This document shows positions 13,570 through 25,592 of a stretch of DNA of 64,000 nt, one piece after another. Under the pieces are notes generated by a model. The model saw only the letters and a list, made by a program, of their open reading frames with translations, was not told the origin of the DNA and ran no database searches. Each line of letters starts with the position of its first letter. Positions within the stretch are counted from its first letter, which is position 1. Both the position numbers and the translations under genes were made by a program. This DNA comes from Edolisoma coerulescens (lineage: Eukaryota; Chordata; Aves; Passeriformes; Campephagidae): contig VWZW01004140.1 in the NCBI GenBank assembly GCA_013397115.1, forward strand, positions 186,001 through 250,000, written 5' to 3'.

Positions 13570-13960
13570 CAGATGCATCTGAATCCTCAGGAAGCTCCCT
13601 CAGCATTAAACTCTTTGTTAGCTGGATTAGCCCGGGCGGTGCCGGTAATTGAAGCATTGTTAGGGCTGCTTTTCACTCCCAGTCACTCTGCCGGAGATGC
13701 TTTCACACACAGGATCCTGCGATTTCCCTGGCAGTGGGCTGGGCACAAACCCCTGCTAAGCTGAGATGTCTTTTTCTGTGAAGTCAATTACTGTAGAAAA
13801 TCCACCAATACAAAGGGCATAATGCAATTATTTGGACTTGATTGCTAATAAGCTTATGAATAGACACGTGGGCAAGTTCAAGTTTGCTGAGGGAGTTTAT
13901 AATACCAGCTGTCACATTCCCATTCGCTTTCATCCCGGGGGATTTCACAGTTCAAATCCT
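13570..13960. other. AT-rich block, candidate conserved non-coding element
   Basis: Contains CATAATGCAATTATTTGGAC and CTAATAAGCTTATGAATAG, dense in homeodomain-type motifs, with no repeat or gene. The tail of the interval up to 14162 holds nothing recognised. Confidence 0.35.
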
Positions 13961-14162
13961 GAACTCGCATCCCTAAAGAGGAACCGCTGCCCAGCGCCCA
14001 CTTGCCTTTCGCTTGGGAAATCTGCCTGTAATTCCCCCTTTCACCACGGCCTCCCAGCACAATCCTCCGAGAAAGAAGAAAGCAGCATGTGTTCCTTCTG
14101 CAGGGGACTGGGAGGAGGCACCCCACAAGGACCAGCAGGGACGGGAAGGTGCCAAAGGAGGT

Positions 14163-14250
14163 GACAACCTGGGATAGTGGAAGGTGGCCCTGCCCATAGC
14201 AGGGGGTGGGATGAGATGGGCTCACCCAAACCCATTCTGGGATGCTGTAA
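14163..14250 (+). mobile_element. Short CR1 LINE 3' fragment
   Basis: About 90 bases with the signature GGGATAGTGGAAGGTGGCCC and a terminal CCCATTCTGGGATG. Heavily truncated. Confidence 0.65.
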
Positions 14251-14421
14251 ATTCGAAAGAAACCGATTTAGACCCAAATCAGCCCTTAGAGGGGAGGATC
14301 AATCCCATCTCCAGGCCAAAAATGGGAGACACGTCCCACGGCCAGCTTCTCTCCGTGGGCTTTAAAGGAACATAAGAGGGAAGAACACGGACTGAGCCTC
14401 GCAGCTTTTCACAACCCGAAG

Positions 14422-14580
14422 CTTTCTTGGGAATCCTGTACTTCTTCCATGGCCCTACAGTAGGAATTCCACAAGTTTCTCCTAAAATCCTTTTGTTTTC
14501 CAAAAAATCACTCGCTGGAAATGAAATCTCAGCAAGCCAGCAGACGTCTCTGATTATTTCCGTTCAAAGAAAAGATGATT
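14422..14580 (-). repeat. Unclassified interspersed repeat, copy C
   Basis: These 159 bases match 11867-12025 at a constant offset of 2555 bases with about eight substitutions. The flanks on both sides differ. It corresponds only to the distal part of copy B, so it is truncated or a secondary local duplication. Confidence 0.7.
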
Positions 14581-15279
14581 TTCACTCTGCCGTGAAGTCC
14601 CAGCACAATTCCGAGCTGTGGGCACTTCGGATTTGGGCAGGGAAGCCGAGTGAGGGCGATGACAGCAGCCACAGGGATGACGCTGAGGTGGGAGCATCTC
14701 CAGGAGGATGCAGCACCTGCAGGCAGCCGGGGAGGAAGGAGGCAGGGGATGGCAGCCAAGTGCAGGGGCACAGATGGCTGAGAACACAGCTCCTTCCTGG
14801 GGGCTCCCAGGGGCTCCTGCTGCGCTTAGGAGAAACTTTGTGTGCTCACTTTGCAAAGCTCCAGAGCCGTGCGAAGGCGGGAGCTGCCCAGGGAAAGAGG
14901 AATGACAACAGCAGGAGCTTTAACGAGGTGGTCAGGGCTGCTGTTGGCCTCTCCTGCCCACAGCAGCCTGGCCCTCAGAGAGATTTCATGGCAAATCTAA
15001 ATAAAGCTGAGGCACCCAAGTGCCACTGAGGCCTTTATTCCCCCTACCATAAATATCTCCTGGTCTGTAAGGAACAGGGAATCGTGGCTTTATTGATTTT
15101 TCCCTCTGAGATGAGCTTCACATGAGTTTGCAGACCAGGAAAAGCATCATCAGCACAGACAGGATTGTGCTGGGATAAATCCATTTCTTCTTCTGGCATC
15201 CCCCACAGTTATTTGGCATCCTGGTCTAACGGGTTTTAGGGGTTTTTTTAGAGTTGCAGTGGACATGAAATAAACCTGA

Positions 15280-15680
15280 CCCTTCTTAATTTATATTCAT
15301 CTCAGTTCACACCATTTGAAGAAGAGTTTTCACTTTCTAAGCAGATCAGATAATAATTAATAGACTGGATAATTGCACCATCAGGCCTGCCGTTCTGCAA
15401 GAATGGGGATGTGTTACTTTAATATTTTAAAACTTCCCAGATTGCTCCAGACATATGGGGATTTTATAACATTTACTGTGCCAGGCTGCTGAAGGACCAG
15501 GCTTAACTGAAGTTATTGTAATCATGGCATTGTTTTCGAAAGGCCCTGAAAAAAATACACATTGTGAAGAAATATTGACAGCTGAAATAGATTCCAGGAT
15601 GGGAACTGGGAAATTACTCCATTACAGCACGTGTGTCTTACAACATGAGGCAATTATTAAATTAACAGATGGCAGAGGCT
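15280..15680. other. AT-rich block, candidate conserved non-coding element
   Basis: Repeat-free stretch with AGATAATAATTAATAGACTG and ATTGACAGCTGAAATAGATT. A 71-codon open frame inside it (15524-15739) resembles no protein. The rest of 14581-17292 shows no gene. Confidence 0.35.
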
Positions 15681-17292
15681 GCTCAGAGCCCTGCAAACGG
15701 AGCCCAGCAGCGAGGGAGGAGGGGAAAGTCAGATGCTAATGCAGGCAGGAATCCGAATACCCCCTCAACCACTGGCACGTGGGAATTCCAGGGATTAAAG
15801 GGATGCCTCGGTCTCCCAGCAGCAATAAAAGTGATGAATCACTCGCTGATGGAAATCTGTGCATTCCCCCAGGTTATGGTGAATTGGTCCCCAAAAGGTG
15901 ATTTCCCTGGTTCCTCCAGCAGCAGAGGAAAAACAGCGAGGAAAGAGAGGGAAAGCAAAGCAGGTGAAGTCACAAAACAGGATAACATGGATCTTTGCCC
16001 AGGTACGAGTCTGGGAATGCTCACCCGGGACACAGGAAAGGCCAGGTCACTCCCCACACCTCTCCTGGAATGATCCCAACCACATCCTGCACCTCCCCAG
16101 CAAACTGCTCCAAGGGCCAGCCTGGAATGACACTCGGCACCTTTATTCCTTGTAACACTCCCCTTGGTTAAGGGATTAAATCTCCCTGGAGCCAAAGGCT
16201 GTAAAGGCTGAGGAACCACCACATCCTGGACTCTGCCAAGCAGCGCATCCCTGGCGGCAGGAGAGGGCTCAAACCTCCTGGGAAAGGGTGCTGGAAGAGC
16301 CCTGTGGCAACTGGGACCCAATCCCTGTCCCTGCTCTGGGCAGGGATGAGGCTGAGGAGGATTTGGACCCTGGGCTGAGCCCTGTCCCCTGCAGGAAAGG
16401 GACTCTGCTCCTGCCTCTGGCATTTCCTCAGCTGTGAGGAGCTTCAGTCCTTGTTAATTCCAAGAGCAAAAGTTTGAGAAAGGCTGGAGGTAAGAGCAGG
16501 GGCTTGGGAAGCAGCTTTGCTTAGGGAACAGGGAATTGGTTACACAAAGCTTCGCAGCACTGGAAAAGTGGGATTTACCATGGAGCCATCCAGGCCCTAT
16601 CCTTGGACTGCCAGTGGCCAGAGCACGTTCCTGGGCACACGGCTGATCCCCTACCTCCCCTCAAGCAGCAAGAAAATTCAGATGACACCAACTTCTTGAG
16701 CAGTTTATAACCCCAGGCCTCTATTTTCAGCATGAAACATTTTGCATTAAGTGGAAAACTGTGCATTGAGCCACATAAAGTATTTAAGAGTTGGATTCCT
16801 GGGAGAAGGACACTGAGTGTTGTTTCAGCTCTCCAAAGCTCAACAGTTCCTTGAAAAAGTTTGGGTTTGGCTGTCACGTGGAAAAAGAAATCAATAATTC
16901 ACACCATTTCAGCAATTATCCCCCTTTTTTAGATTTAATTTGTCAAAACTGGAACCCTGGAGTTAAATTCAAACCCAAAAGAGCTGTTACATTGTTCTGG
17001 ACTTTTGAATATTTGCTACTTTCCAATTTGATAAAATACAAGTAAAATTCCTCTTTTCTTGCAATTTTTTTTTCCCACTGCTGGCAAGGTCTGGTCCGCA
17101 CCCAGCTCCCCTGGATAGCAGCAGGGATTAAACACATCCTGTACCTGCAGGAAGCATTGGGTCTTAAGAATTAAACAGGCACTGGGTGGTTGGAGGGTTT
17201 TGTACCCACAGTCTGATGGTCAAACATCTCCAAAGCAGCCTGGAGAGAAAGGTGAACTTTGAGAAATGTTTCACACGGGGAATAGTGCAAAA

Positions 17293-17642
17293 ATATCCAG
17301 TCCAGCCCCTGGCCCTGCCCAGGCACCCCAACAACCCCACCCTGGGCACCCCTGGCAGCGCTGCCCAAACGCTCCTGGAGCTCTGGCAGCCTCGGGGCCG
17401 TGCCCATTCCCTGGGGAGCCTGGGCAGTGCCCAGCACCCTCTGGGGGAAGAACCTTTCCTGATCTCCAGCCTGACCCTCCCCTGGCACAGCTCCACCCCT
17501 GGCAGCGCTGCCCAAACGCTCCTGGAGCTCTGGCAGCCTCGGGGCTGTGCCCATTCCCTGGGGAGCCTGGGCAGTGCCCAGCACCCTCTGGGGGAAGAAC
17601 CTTTCCCTGATCTCCAGCCTGACCCTCCCCTGGCACAGCTCC
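17293..17642 (-). mobile_element. CR1 LINE fragment with internal duplication
   Basis: CR1 in minus orientation, GC-rich subfamily (CTCTGGCAGCCTCGGGGCCG). It contains a tandem 147-bp duplication described separately. Confidence 0.85.
17348..17642 (-). repeat. Tandem duplication inside a CR1 fragment
   Basis: A 147-148 bp unit starting ACCCCTGGCAGCGCTG is present twice (17348-17494 and 17495-17642). The two copies are almost identical, differing by an extra C in a C-run and a few substitutions. The duplication lies within one CR1 copy, so it is younger than that insertion. Confidence 0.9.
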
Positions 17643-19724
17643 ATGTCATTAGTATCTTGTATCTATAATTAACTTATATCTCCTGATTTAAAGATGAGCC
17701 ACAGCTTGGCTCAGAACTCAGAACTCCCTCAATCTCCCAGACAGGGACTGGGGATTAATTATCTGTGGAGAACTGCATGGAAAACAAAGACACTTTGGAG
17801 ATTTAGGGGCCAAGGTCCTGTTTCAGTGGCGCTGTAGAAACTCAGGCCTGCCCAGGGCCAGATTCCCAAAGGCATTTGGGGTTCAGGGATGCAGATGGGG
17901 CTGGTCAGAGGTACAGCAGGCAGGGAAAAGAATGGTTTAAAATCCAGATGCAACAGGAAGAGCTCAGATCCAGGTCAGGGATCTCAGGCTGTGACCTGAG
18001 AGCTGTGGGGAGGGGACAGTGAACAAAAGGCTGTGAGCCAGGTCAAAGGAGCCCACGAGTGACTTTAAAAGTAACTTTCACCCACACAGCAGCACAATCC
18101 ACAATTCCCAAATGTTTCCATCTCCACCCAAAGCCAAAGTAGAATCCACAGGCTGAAGATGTTTGAAAATTCCTGGTCTGGCCTGTTTGGAAGCCTCAGA
18201 GTCCAGCAAGAAGAGCAAAACAACCCTAATGATCCTTCTCCCCAAAGAAATCATTTCTGCTTACAGAGAAAGTAGAAATTGAATGGGGCATTATGAAAAA
18301 TTCTCTGTGTAGCTGCAACTACAACCCAGATAATTCATTTAGGCTAAATATACGGCTGTAATTGAAAAATCCAAATAAGGGATGCATATGCATTGATCCA
18401 TATGATTTAAATCAAGCTATAAAACATCAACATTATCCCGCAAAAGCTGCTGAGGAAACAGCAGCCAAGCAGAATATGAAATTCCAGGGAGACCATTGCA
18501 CTGGCTGGGAGGAGGACTTAATTGATTTTGACAAAGAAACCTATTTGCTGTTTAATTGATTCCTACTCTAAATTCCCAGCACTTTCAGACCGAGCAGAGG
18601 GAAGCAGCAGAATAGTGATTACCCAGAGCAAATTACAGCTGGCCAGGGCTGGAGTACTTCAGGTCCTGGTAATTCTCTATTTACCAAATTACTGCTGTGG
18701 ATTTTCAGAGAAACACTAAAAAGAGCTCATATTAGCACACAAATCACCCAGAGTTACAGGAGGATTGAAAGAGCTGCCCAGGCCCCAGAAGGACCTGGGG
18801 GGAAGCAGTAACATCCCCTCTTTATCCCAAAAGTGTCCCTGCTCTTCTGCACCGCTTTTAGGGTAGTGGGAGCTGTGTTTGCTGGGAAGGACGGGGTCAC
18901 AGAGTGTGCTAGTATTGTAAAATCCTCTTGGAATCCCTTCTCAGCTTTGATAGATGGCTGTGTCACTTCTCCTGGAGTTTCCACCCCCTGACTGACCTCC
19001 AGGGCATCTTCCCTGCTCCTGGAGAGAAGCTGCTCAGCAGCCCCCGGGGTGGCAGCACATCTGGGTACAGCTGTGTGGCCCCGAGGCACGCTGGAGCCCC
19101 CAGGGCTGCTGCCCCTCTCACACCCCCAGTGCCCTCCCCGGGACTTCGTGGGCAGCACTGAGCCTTTGCCTTCACATCAGGGAGCGGGGAGAATGATTTT
19201 CTTCCCACCTTAAAACTGAGAAGCAACCCCTTGCAAGTCGGGCACTGCCTTGCACAGAGGTCCCTTGGGACAGTGATGGTGTGAAGGTGCCCAGTGAAGT
19301 CATGGAAATGGGAAAACGGCCTCAGAAACTACTCAGGACCTCAAAAATGGGGAAAGAGACAGAAATGGGAAAAGGATCTCAAGTCTGCTCTCCACAGCTA
19401 CCTTCAAACCTTCCAACCCCACAGGAAAGCAGCACTTCAGGGGCCGTCCTGCTGTGTTCAAACACTGCATCATGGATTAGCCAGCAGCAGGTTTGCTCTG
19501 GGGCTGTTTCAGTATGAGCAGGAAAGAAAAAAAAGTGTTAAAAAATAAAATTAAAAACCAAAGCCCAAGCAGAGCCTTCACCTGAGGGTGGCCCTGGAGC
19601 TGCAGGGGCGAGGGCAGGCAGCAGTCAGAGGGTATCCATCAAAATCCAGCACGGGCACAACAGAAGGTGGGAATAATTGAGCTCCCAGTCCTCCTTCTAG
19701 GAAAGCACAATGGGATCATCGAGC
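17643..19724. other. Intergenic; repeat-poor block at 18250-18760 around the RT fossil
   Basis: Apart from the Gypsy-like fragment, no gene is visible. The 500 bases around that fragment are AT-rich and free of CR1, in contrast to both flanks. Confidence 0.4.
18362..18559 (+). pseudogene. Fossil Gypsy/Metaviridae-type reverse transcriptase fragment
   Basis: Sixty-five codons are open between TAA (18359) and TGA (18557). The translation contains ICIDPYDLNQAIKHQHYP, which fits the conserved Gypsy RT block with the D-P-x-D-L-N-x-A-I-K-x-x-H-Y-P pattern. About 25 residues later comes D-H-C-T-G-W, then a D and a terminal F-N, at the spacing of the next RT block (D-x-x-x-G ... D ... F-N). The remaining RT blocks, including the Y-x-D-D box, are not seen, so this is a broken remnant. 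No LTRs, protease or integrase are visible nearby. Modern birds are not known for active Gypsy elements, so the piece is presumably very old. Its AT-rich, repeat-poor surroundings (18250-18760) resemble a conserved non-coding block, so exaptation is possible. The RT assignment rests on motif reading, not on a search. Confidence 0.65.
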
Positions 19725-20045
19725 TGGGGAGTGTGTCCAGAGAAGGGAACGGAGCTGGGAAGGGGCTGAGGGAGCTGGGAAAGGGGCTCAGCCTGGAGAA
19801 AAGGAGGCTCAGGGGGGCCCTTGTGGCTCTGCACAACTCCCTGACAGGAGGGGGCAGCCGGGGGGGTCGGGCTCTGCTCCCAGGGAACAGGGACAGGAGG
19901 AGAGGGAACGGCCTCAGGCTGGGCCAGGGGAGGGTCACACAGGACATCAGGGGAAATTTCTTCATGCAAAGGCTGGTTTAATATTGGAAGGGGATGGAAA
20001 AAGACCTCCAAGACCATCAAGCCCAATCATTAACCCAGCACCATC
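19725..20045 (+). mobile_element. Composite CR1 LINE fragments
   Basis: A plus-strand CR1 body (19725 to about 19990) stops before its 3' end and abuts a minus-strand CR1 3' terminus (GATGGAAAAAGACCTCCAAG, about 19990-20045). The join suggests insertion of one copy into another or a rearrangement. Confidence 0.7.
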
Positions 20046-20159
20046 ATGCAGGCAGAAAATAAAACTGGGTCCAAGAGCAGGAATTTAATACAGAACAAAA
20101 TTGCAACAATGGCTGTCTCCAGTGGGATGTCTGGGCTTCCAGCCAGCCCTGTGAACTCC

Positions 20160-20345
20160 CCGGTCAGTTCCAAGCCTCCTCCAGCCCAGCCTTGGGCACT
20201 TCCAGGGATCCAGGGGCAGCCGCAGCTTCTCTGGGCACCCTGTGCCAGGGCCTCAGCACCCTCACAGGGAATAATTCCTTCCCAATTTCCCACCTCCACT
20301 CTTTCAGTTCAAAGCCACTCCCCTTGTCCTGTCACAGTGCACACA
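20160..20345 (-). mobile_element. CR1 LINE fragment
   Basis: Contains CACTTCCAGGGATCCAGGGG and the CCCTTGTCCTGTCAC block, both typical of CR1 read on the minus strand. The 3' terminus is missing. Confidence 0.75.
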
Positions 20346-23300
20346 CTCAGGACCACCTCAGGTCTGATCCTTCCCTGCTTTCACCACTTCTCCAGTGCCC
20401 AAATCTGCAGTGAAGCACAAAACCCTTCGTGCTCTGTGCACCTGAGGCTCATTTCCTCTCCTGGGGGCCATGGTTCAGCCTCCCCAGGAGGATGAGGGGG
20501 CCCAAAACAGCCACAATACCACCCAAACTGAGCATCACACCCCGATCTGCTGGGGATCAGTGGGAGGGGAGACAAGACAGCCAACAGGAGACATCACAAG
20601 CAAAAATACTTCCAACCCCTAAAATTGCTTTTTTTTCTGTTCCACAAAATGACAGGTGCTCCCAATCAGTCTCTCACAAGGTAAACACTGCATTTGGGTT
20701 GTGATTTGTTTAGCAAACCTTCTATTTCCAGCTGTAATTACCCCATCAGGGCAGCTAAATGAAGATGACATTTCAAGTGACCTTCAGCTCCCGGCTGCAA
20801 TCACCATCCCACGGGGGAGACAGAGCAGGGAGGGGAGGCAGCACAGGGCTCCCCAGGTGAGAGGAGCTGCCAGCCAGGTGTTCCTCCAAAATCAGCCAGC
20901 TCACGGCAGAGCGGGGTTTTAGGGAGGCCAGCAGGCACAAACCCAAAGTGTTGGATTTCTCTGCCAGGGAAGAGGCCACTGTAGCTGGGATTTGCTCAAA
21001 TGGGAGAGCTCAGGATGTGTTTCCTCATGGGAACGCCGTGCAAAAGCAAGGTGTGTGAGGATAGCACCTGCAGGACGGTCGGTGCAGGAGAGCTTATGTG
21101 CAGGGGAAATATTTTGGGGTTCCTCTTGCAGAGGAATAGGGTTCTGTCCAACATTCGCTTGCCAAGGGGCAGAAAGGGTATTTTGTCTTGCACTGAGACA
21201 CCCAGCGAGCCAACTCTATCAGATACACACACAGTGCCCTTAAAATCACTGTAGAAAAAGGAACTTCCACTTCTCTTCCATCTGGTTCCTCTCCTGCTTC
21301 CCAGACCTCTGCACCTTGTCCCAGTCCTGCCCCAGGTGAGCCCATCCCTGTCCAGCATTCTCTGCTCCTCTGCTCCCATCCTCCATTCACTCAATTTACC
21401 CCTCCTCCCCCACACTCACTGAATTCTCAGCTTTAATCCCAAATCCATCTTGGAGGATTTTCCACTGTTTTTCCATCCAGCCTCTCACCTCTGGCTGTCC
21501 CCAGCCCTCCTGCTGTCTCCTCCTCCAGGTCTCTCATGCTTTGCCATTCCACCTCACCCCAGCCTTAGTCTCAAACTTCTCCCCACCCTTCCCAGCTGTT
21601 TCTTTCCCAGAGGATCCCCTGTAACAGCTCCCATGGCACCCCTGCCTTCCAGGGCACCCGGGGACAGCCAGGCAGGACTCTGTGCCTCCTGCACTAAGCT
21701 CCTGCCGCTTTATGAAGCGCAAATAACAAAAACCACAAATTAAAAAGGGAAATGCATCCAGAGAATGGCACAGAACCCAACCATGCCAGCCTCCAGCAGG
21801 TTAATCACCCTCTGCACCACCTCCCCTGAACTCCACTGCTGGAGAAGCTCAAGCCAAGGCTGGATCTAAGTAAAGACAGGAATCAGAGGGAGTCCAGGAA
21901 GTCAATGCTGCAAATGAACTGCTCCTGCAAATGGATTTTGCTTCCCACAGGGGCAGCTCCAGTGGCCAGAGGCAGCACAGCAGGGCGAGGACTCGCTGGC
22001 CGTGCTCTGTATCCACAGGAGGAGCTGGGCCCTGTTTGCTGCAGCAAAGGCAGCCCAGCATCGATCAGGGCAGCAGCCTGTCAGTGCTGGAGGCAGCAGG
22101 GGCTTCAACAAGCCCTGCAAAGATCGTTTGGAATTGTCACAAGCTCACGCTTGGTTTGTAAGGCAGCCTGAAGCAGATTTATTGACCTCCCGCACCATCC
22201 TCAGGGTGCGGAGGGAAGGAAAGCAAAGGAATGCTCAAAGCCCAGCTCAAAGTCCGGTCAGGACCTGCCAAAAGAGGCCCCTGGCAGAAGCACCTGAATG
22301 AGGGAAGAGCTGAGTGCTGACAGCAGCAAAGATTCTGGCTGGAAAAGCATTGGAATGCTTCAACAGGGAGTGCAGGGCACTGCAAGCACCTCTGTCCTCT
22401 TAAACTTGCATTTTCTGGGGCTCCCAAACCCACACTGATCCCGCCTGGCCATTGCAGGCTGGCACCACCCAGCTCAGGCAGCAGGGACATCCCTCCAGGT
22501 TTCTCTCCCCTGCCCTGGAACATTTGGCTTCCTCTGATTCAAGAGGAGGTGAAGCAGGAAAGGAAGGGGATGGAGAGGGGACACGAGGAAAGCACAGAGC
22601 CAAGTGCTGACCAGCAGAGAAAAGTCCCTGCCTGCCCACATCAGAGCAGGGCCCACAGGCTGGTTTTGCTCCCACACCAACCAGCCACAGAAGCTTCAAC
22701 CCATCCCATTCCAAATTAATTCCAACGAGCTTTAAGTATCTTGAAGTTTTCCAATCACAAGAACTTAGGGTGAAACAGAAATTGGAACCCAGACAGCTCC
22801 TGGCTCTGCAGGGCCCCAGCTCCCTGAGCAGCCCTTCGGGGAGGCCTCAAACCTTTTATCAACTCAGTGTATTCTGCAGTGAGCAATAACACAGCTTCGT
22901 AGGAGGGATGACAATATCCAAGAGCATCAGGAAACGTGGAAGTGAGAGAGGGAAATTAAACTCCTTGCAAGCAACTACAGAGCTTTTGCCTTTCAGCCCT
23001 TGCTGAGAACTTCACTCTCCCAATCTATTGCCTTAACAAAGCTGCTTGGGAAACTCTCCTTAAGCCATTCCCCCTGCCAGGTGGGAAAATACGGAAACAG
23101 GTTGGTTAATGCCTCCTAATTTCACTCATTAAAAGTGCCAGGTGCCCAAGGAGGCCTCCACCCAACCCCATCCACTCCCTGACCTCCAGGTCAGGTGTTC
23201 GAGCAGAGAACAGCAGGGGCTGCAGGAAGATCAGCAGAAGGACATGAACATGAGAATGAAATAATTAAAATGTCAAACAAACTTGCAGAGGGACACCAAA

Positions 23301-25538
23301 AGTGGAACAAGGAGCAAGTGCCCCTGTGAGTGCATTTAAAGTTGAAACCAGCCCAGAACTGAGCTGGCACACGGGGGCACAGCAGCAGCAGGGGAGGGTG
23401 AGGCAACCACCAGGGCAAAAATTAGCAGATTCAAGGCACGCTGCATCCTTCCCAAGGGCTGCTGAGAGCCACAGGAGGTGCCTCAAGGCACGTCCTCCCT
23501 GCCAAGGTGTTTGCTCAGGGCTGTCACATTGTCAACACGTCTCTCATTGCTATCCAAAAGTACTCACAATAAGCATGGATAATCAGGCAAAAGCTTGGAG
23601 ACAGCAAAGAACAGCCTGGATACTTTCCCAGAGCTCAGAGGAGCTTCAACCTTAAACATTGCAGGGAGCCAATCCATTCATCATTCCCAGCTTCTTCCCA
23701 CCTTCATCCCCTGCTGCCTCTGCAGCACAGATGAAAACAGATCAAATGAAAAAGTCAAACTACTCCCATGTGCAGCTACTCAGAGCTTTCTGGTGCAGGA
23801 GGTCTCCGTGGCTCCCCAAATCTTTGGATGTTAAACAGTCAAAGAGGGAGAGGCTTCCACTCCTCAAGCTCTGCCTGGGAAGCCTCCTCTTTTCAGGTAC
23901 AGCTTTAGGAGCTGCCACAAGAAGGTCATTTCAGCCTGTGGCAGCTCTTGTGCTGCAGTCCCCATGGCCTAAAGAGCCTTACAGGTGTTGGGCTGTTCCT
24001 CAGCAGCTCCGGCACAGGCAGATCCCAGCCACACACAGCTCTGGAGTTCCCAGCTGCAGCTACAGAGGGTCCCACGAGATGCAGGCTCAAGGCACAAGCA
24101 GCCAGGAATGTTCACAGAAAATAGGTTTAATGGCCATGCAAGAACACATCCCACTGATCCATGGGCAGAAGCATCAGGATTTGCTGGGATAAGCACTGTG
24201 TTAACATAGATCAGATGTGCTGCACTGAAAAATCAATACCAAGTGCAGGAATGCCCAGCTATTCCTTAAAATTCACTTTTACAATCAGGCAAGTTTAAAT
24301 TTCAGGCATTCCTAGGTGGGAAGGTACAACTCTGCCATTAAGAAGACAACACACAACTTATTTCCCACCAAGCAGCGGGACTGGCTCCAATGTCCCCAAT
24401 TCCCAGTCCCCCTGTTGAGCAGGAGTTACAGGAGGCAGAACTGCTGAGCTTTTTTCCAGAGAGAACTCCCTCTGCAGCTGAGAGCACACAGAGGAGGGAT
24501 GACCCCTGCAATTCATCTCTCACATCTCAGCAACACCTTGGCCTGGCAACCTCAACTGCCTGATAATTTTGCCTTCAACACAAACAGGAGGAAGACACTT
24601 GTCTGGTACCGGGCACGCTGAGCTCAGGGAATCAGGATCCAAACCCTTCCTGCATGAGGGGGTGGTGTTGCACCAAGGAATAATTGCTGCCCAAACCCAG
24701 AGCCCACACAGTCCTGCCTCAGCACAAAGGCTTTACACACGGGTGGAGGAGGAGGAGTGCTGTTGGAAATGTGGTCATTTTTCTTAATAGAGGAGGAAGT
24801 TCCACCTCTTCAAGCCCGCATTGACCATTCACAAAAAAAAGCCCCCTCCCCAGTCCCTGTTTCTGACCCCCATGGAACAATTTTAATTACCTTTAAATTA
24901 AAAAATAACTCTGGAAGAAGCAGTACTCACGTGAGAACAGATTCCACTTGTAGTCTTGAAGACAGAAGGATGAGAAGCCAGGAGCAGAGCTTCTCATCTC
25001 CAAGTCCCACAGGCAGCTGCTCCATTTCCTGGCCAGTCTGAAGGCACTGGGCTCCCCAGCCTCTTCCAAAGGGAGCTGGGCATGGCATTGGAAGAGCTCT
25101 GAGCTCCCCAGAAACACCAGATCAGGAGAGGGCAGTGCTGACAGCAAGTGTCTGTCACTCAGCCCCGGTGCCTCTCCATCGCTGGCCAGAGCTCTCCCAG
25201 GCAGGGTCGCCCACACCTCCCATCCCACCAAACTGAAACCTGCACCAGGGAGCAGCAGATAAACGCAGGAGGAGAATTCAGCCTTGCAGGAGCAATGCCA
25301 AGGGCTGCCAGGGCTCTGGCAGCTCCCCTGAGCACAGGGCAGGGCCAGCAGGGCACATTATTGCCCTCCAGGCTTGGGAGAGAGAAGGAATTACAGCTGC
25401 CCAGGACAACATCAGGACTTACCAGCTGTGATCCTTCCTGCAGCCCTGACTGCTCCTCCCAAATCCCTGAGTGCACAGTGGAATTCCATCAAGGAGTAGA
25501 TGGGAAGAGAACAGTTCACCCCCACTGAGCCATACTGA
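20346..25538. other. Long interval downstream of PLIN3, no gene recognised
   Basis: It contains a strongly C/T-biased tract (21260-21620) and otherwise unique sequence. Two consensus minus-strand splice donors (GTAAGT with exon end 25423, GTGAGT with exon end 24931) hint at transcripts beyond the PLIN3 poly-A site but no protein was found. Confidence 0.4.
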
Positions 25539-25586
25539 CAATCTTTGTCCAAGAGACACCAGAGCCAGGGGTTTGTATGCAGCAGT

Positions 25587-25592
25587 TTTATT
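25587..25592 (-). terminator. PLIN3: PLIN3 poly-A signal (AATAAA)
   Basis: AATAAA on the minus strand lies about 103 bases past the PLIN3 stop codon. It is the only canonical hexamer between the stop and the predicted cleavage zone near 25557-25577, so the 3' UTR would be about 120-140 bases. The sequence around it is repeated inside the gene's own intron at 28514-28615, where the hexamer is AACAAA. Confidence 0.7.

Noticed and set aside
23659..24192. A 177-codon open frame on the plus strand
   Set aside because: Looked for a secreted or zinc-binding protein; found neither signal peptide nor domain, and composition is like the flanks.
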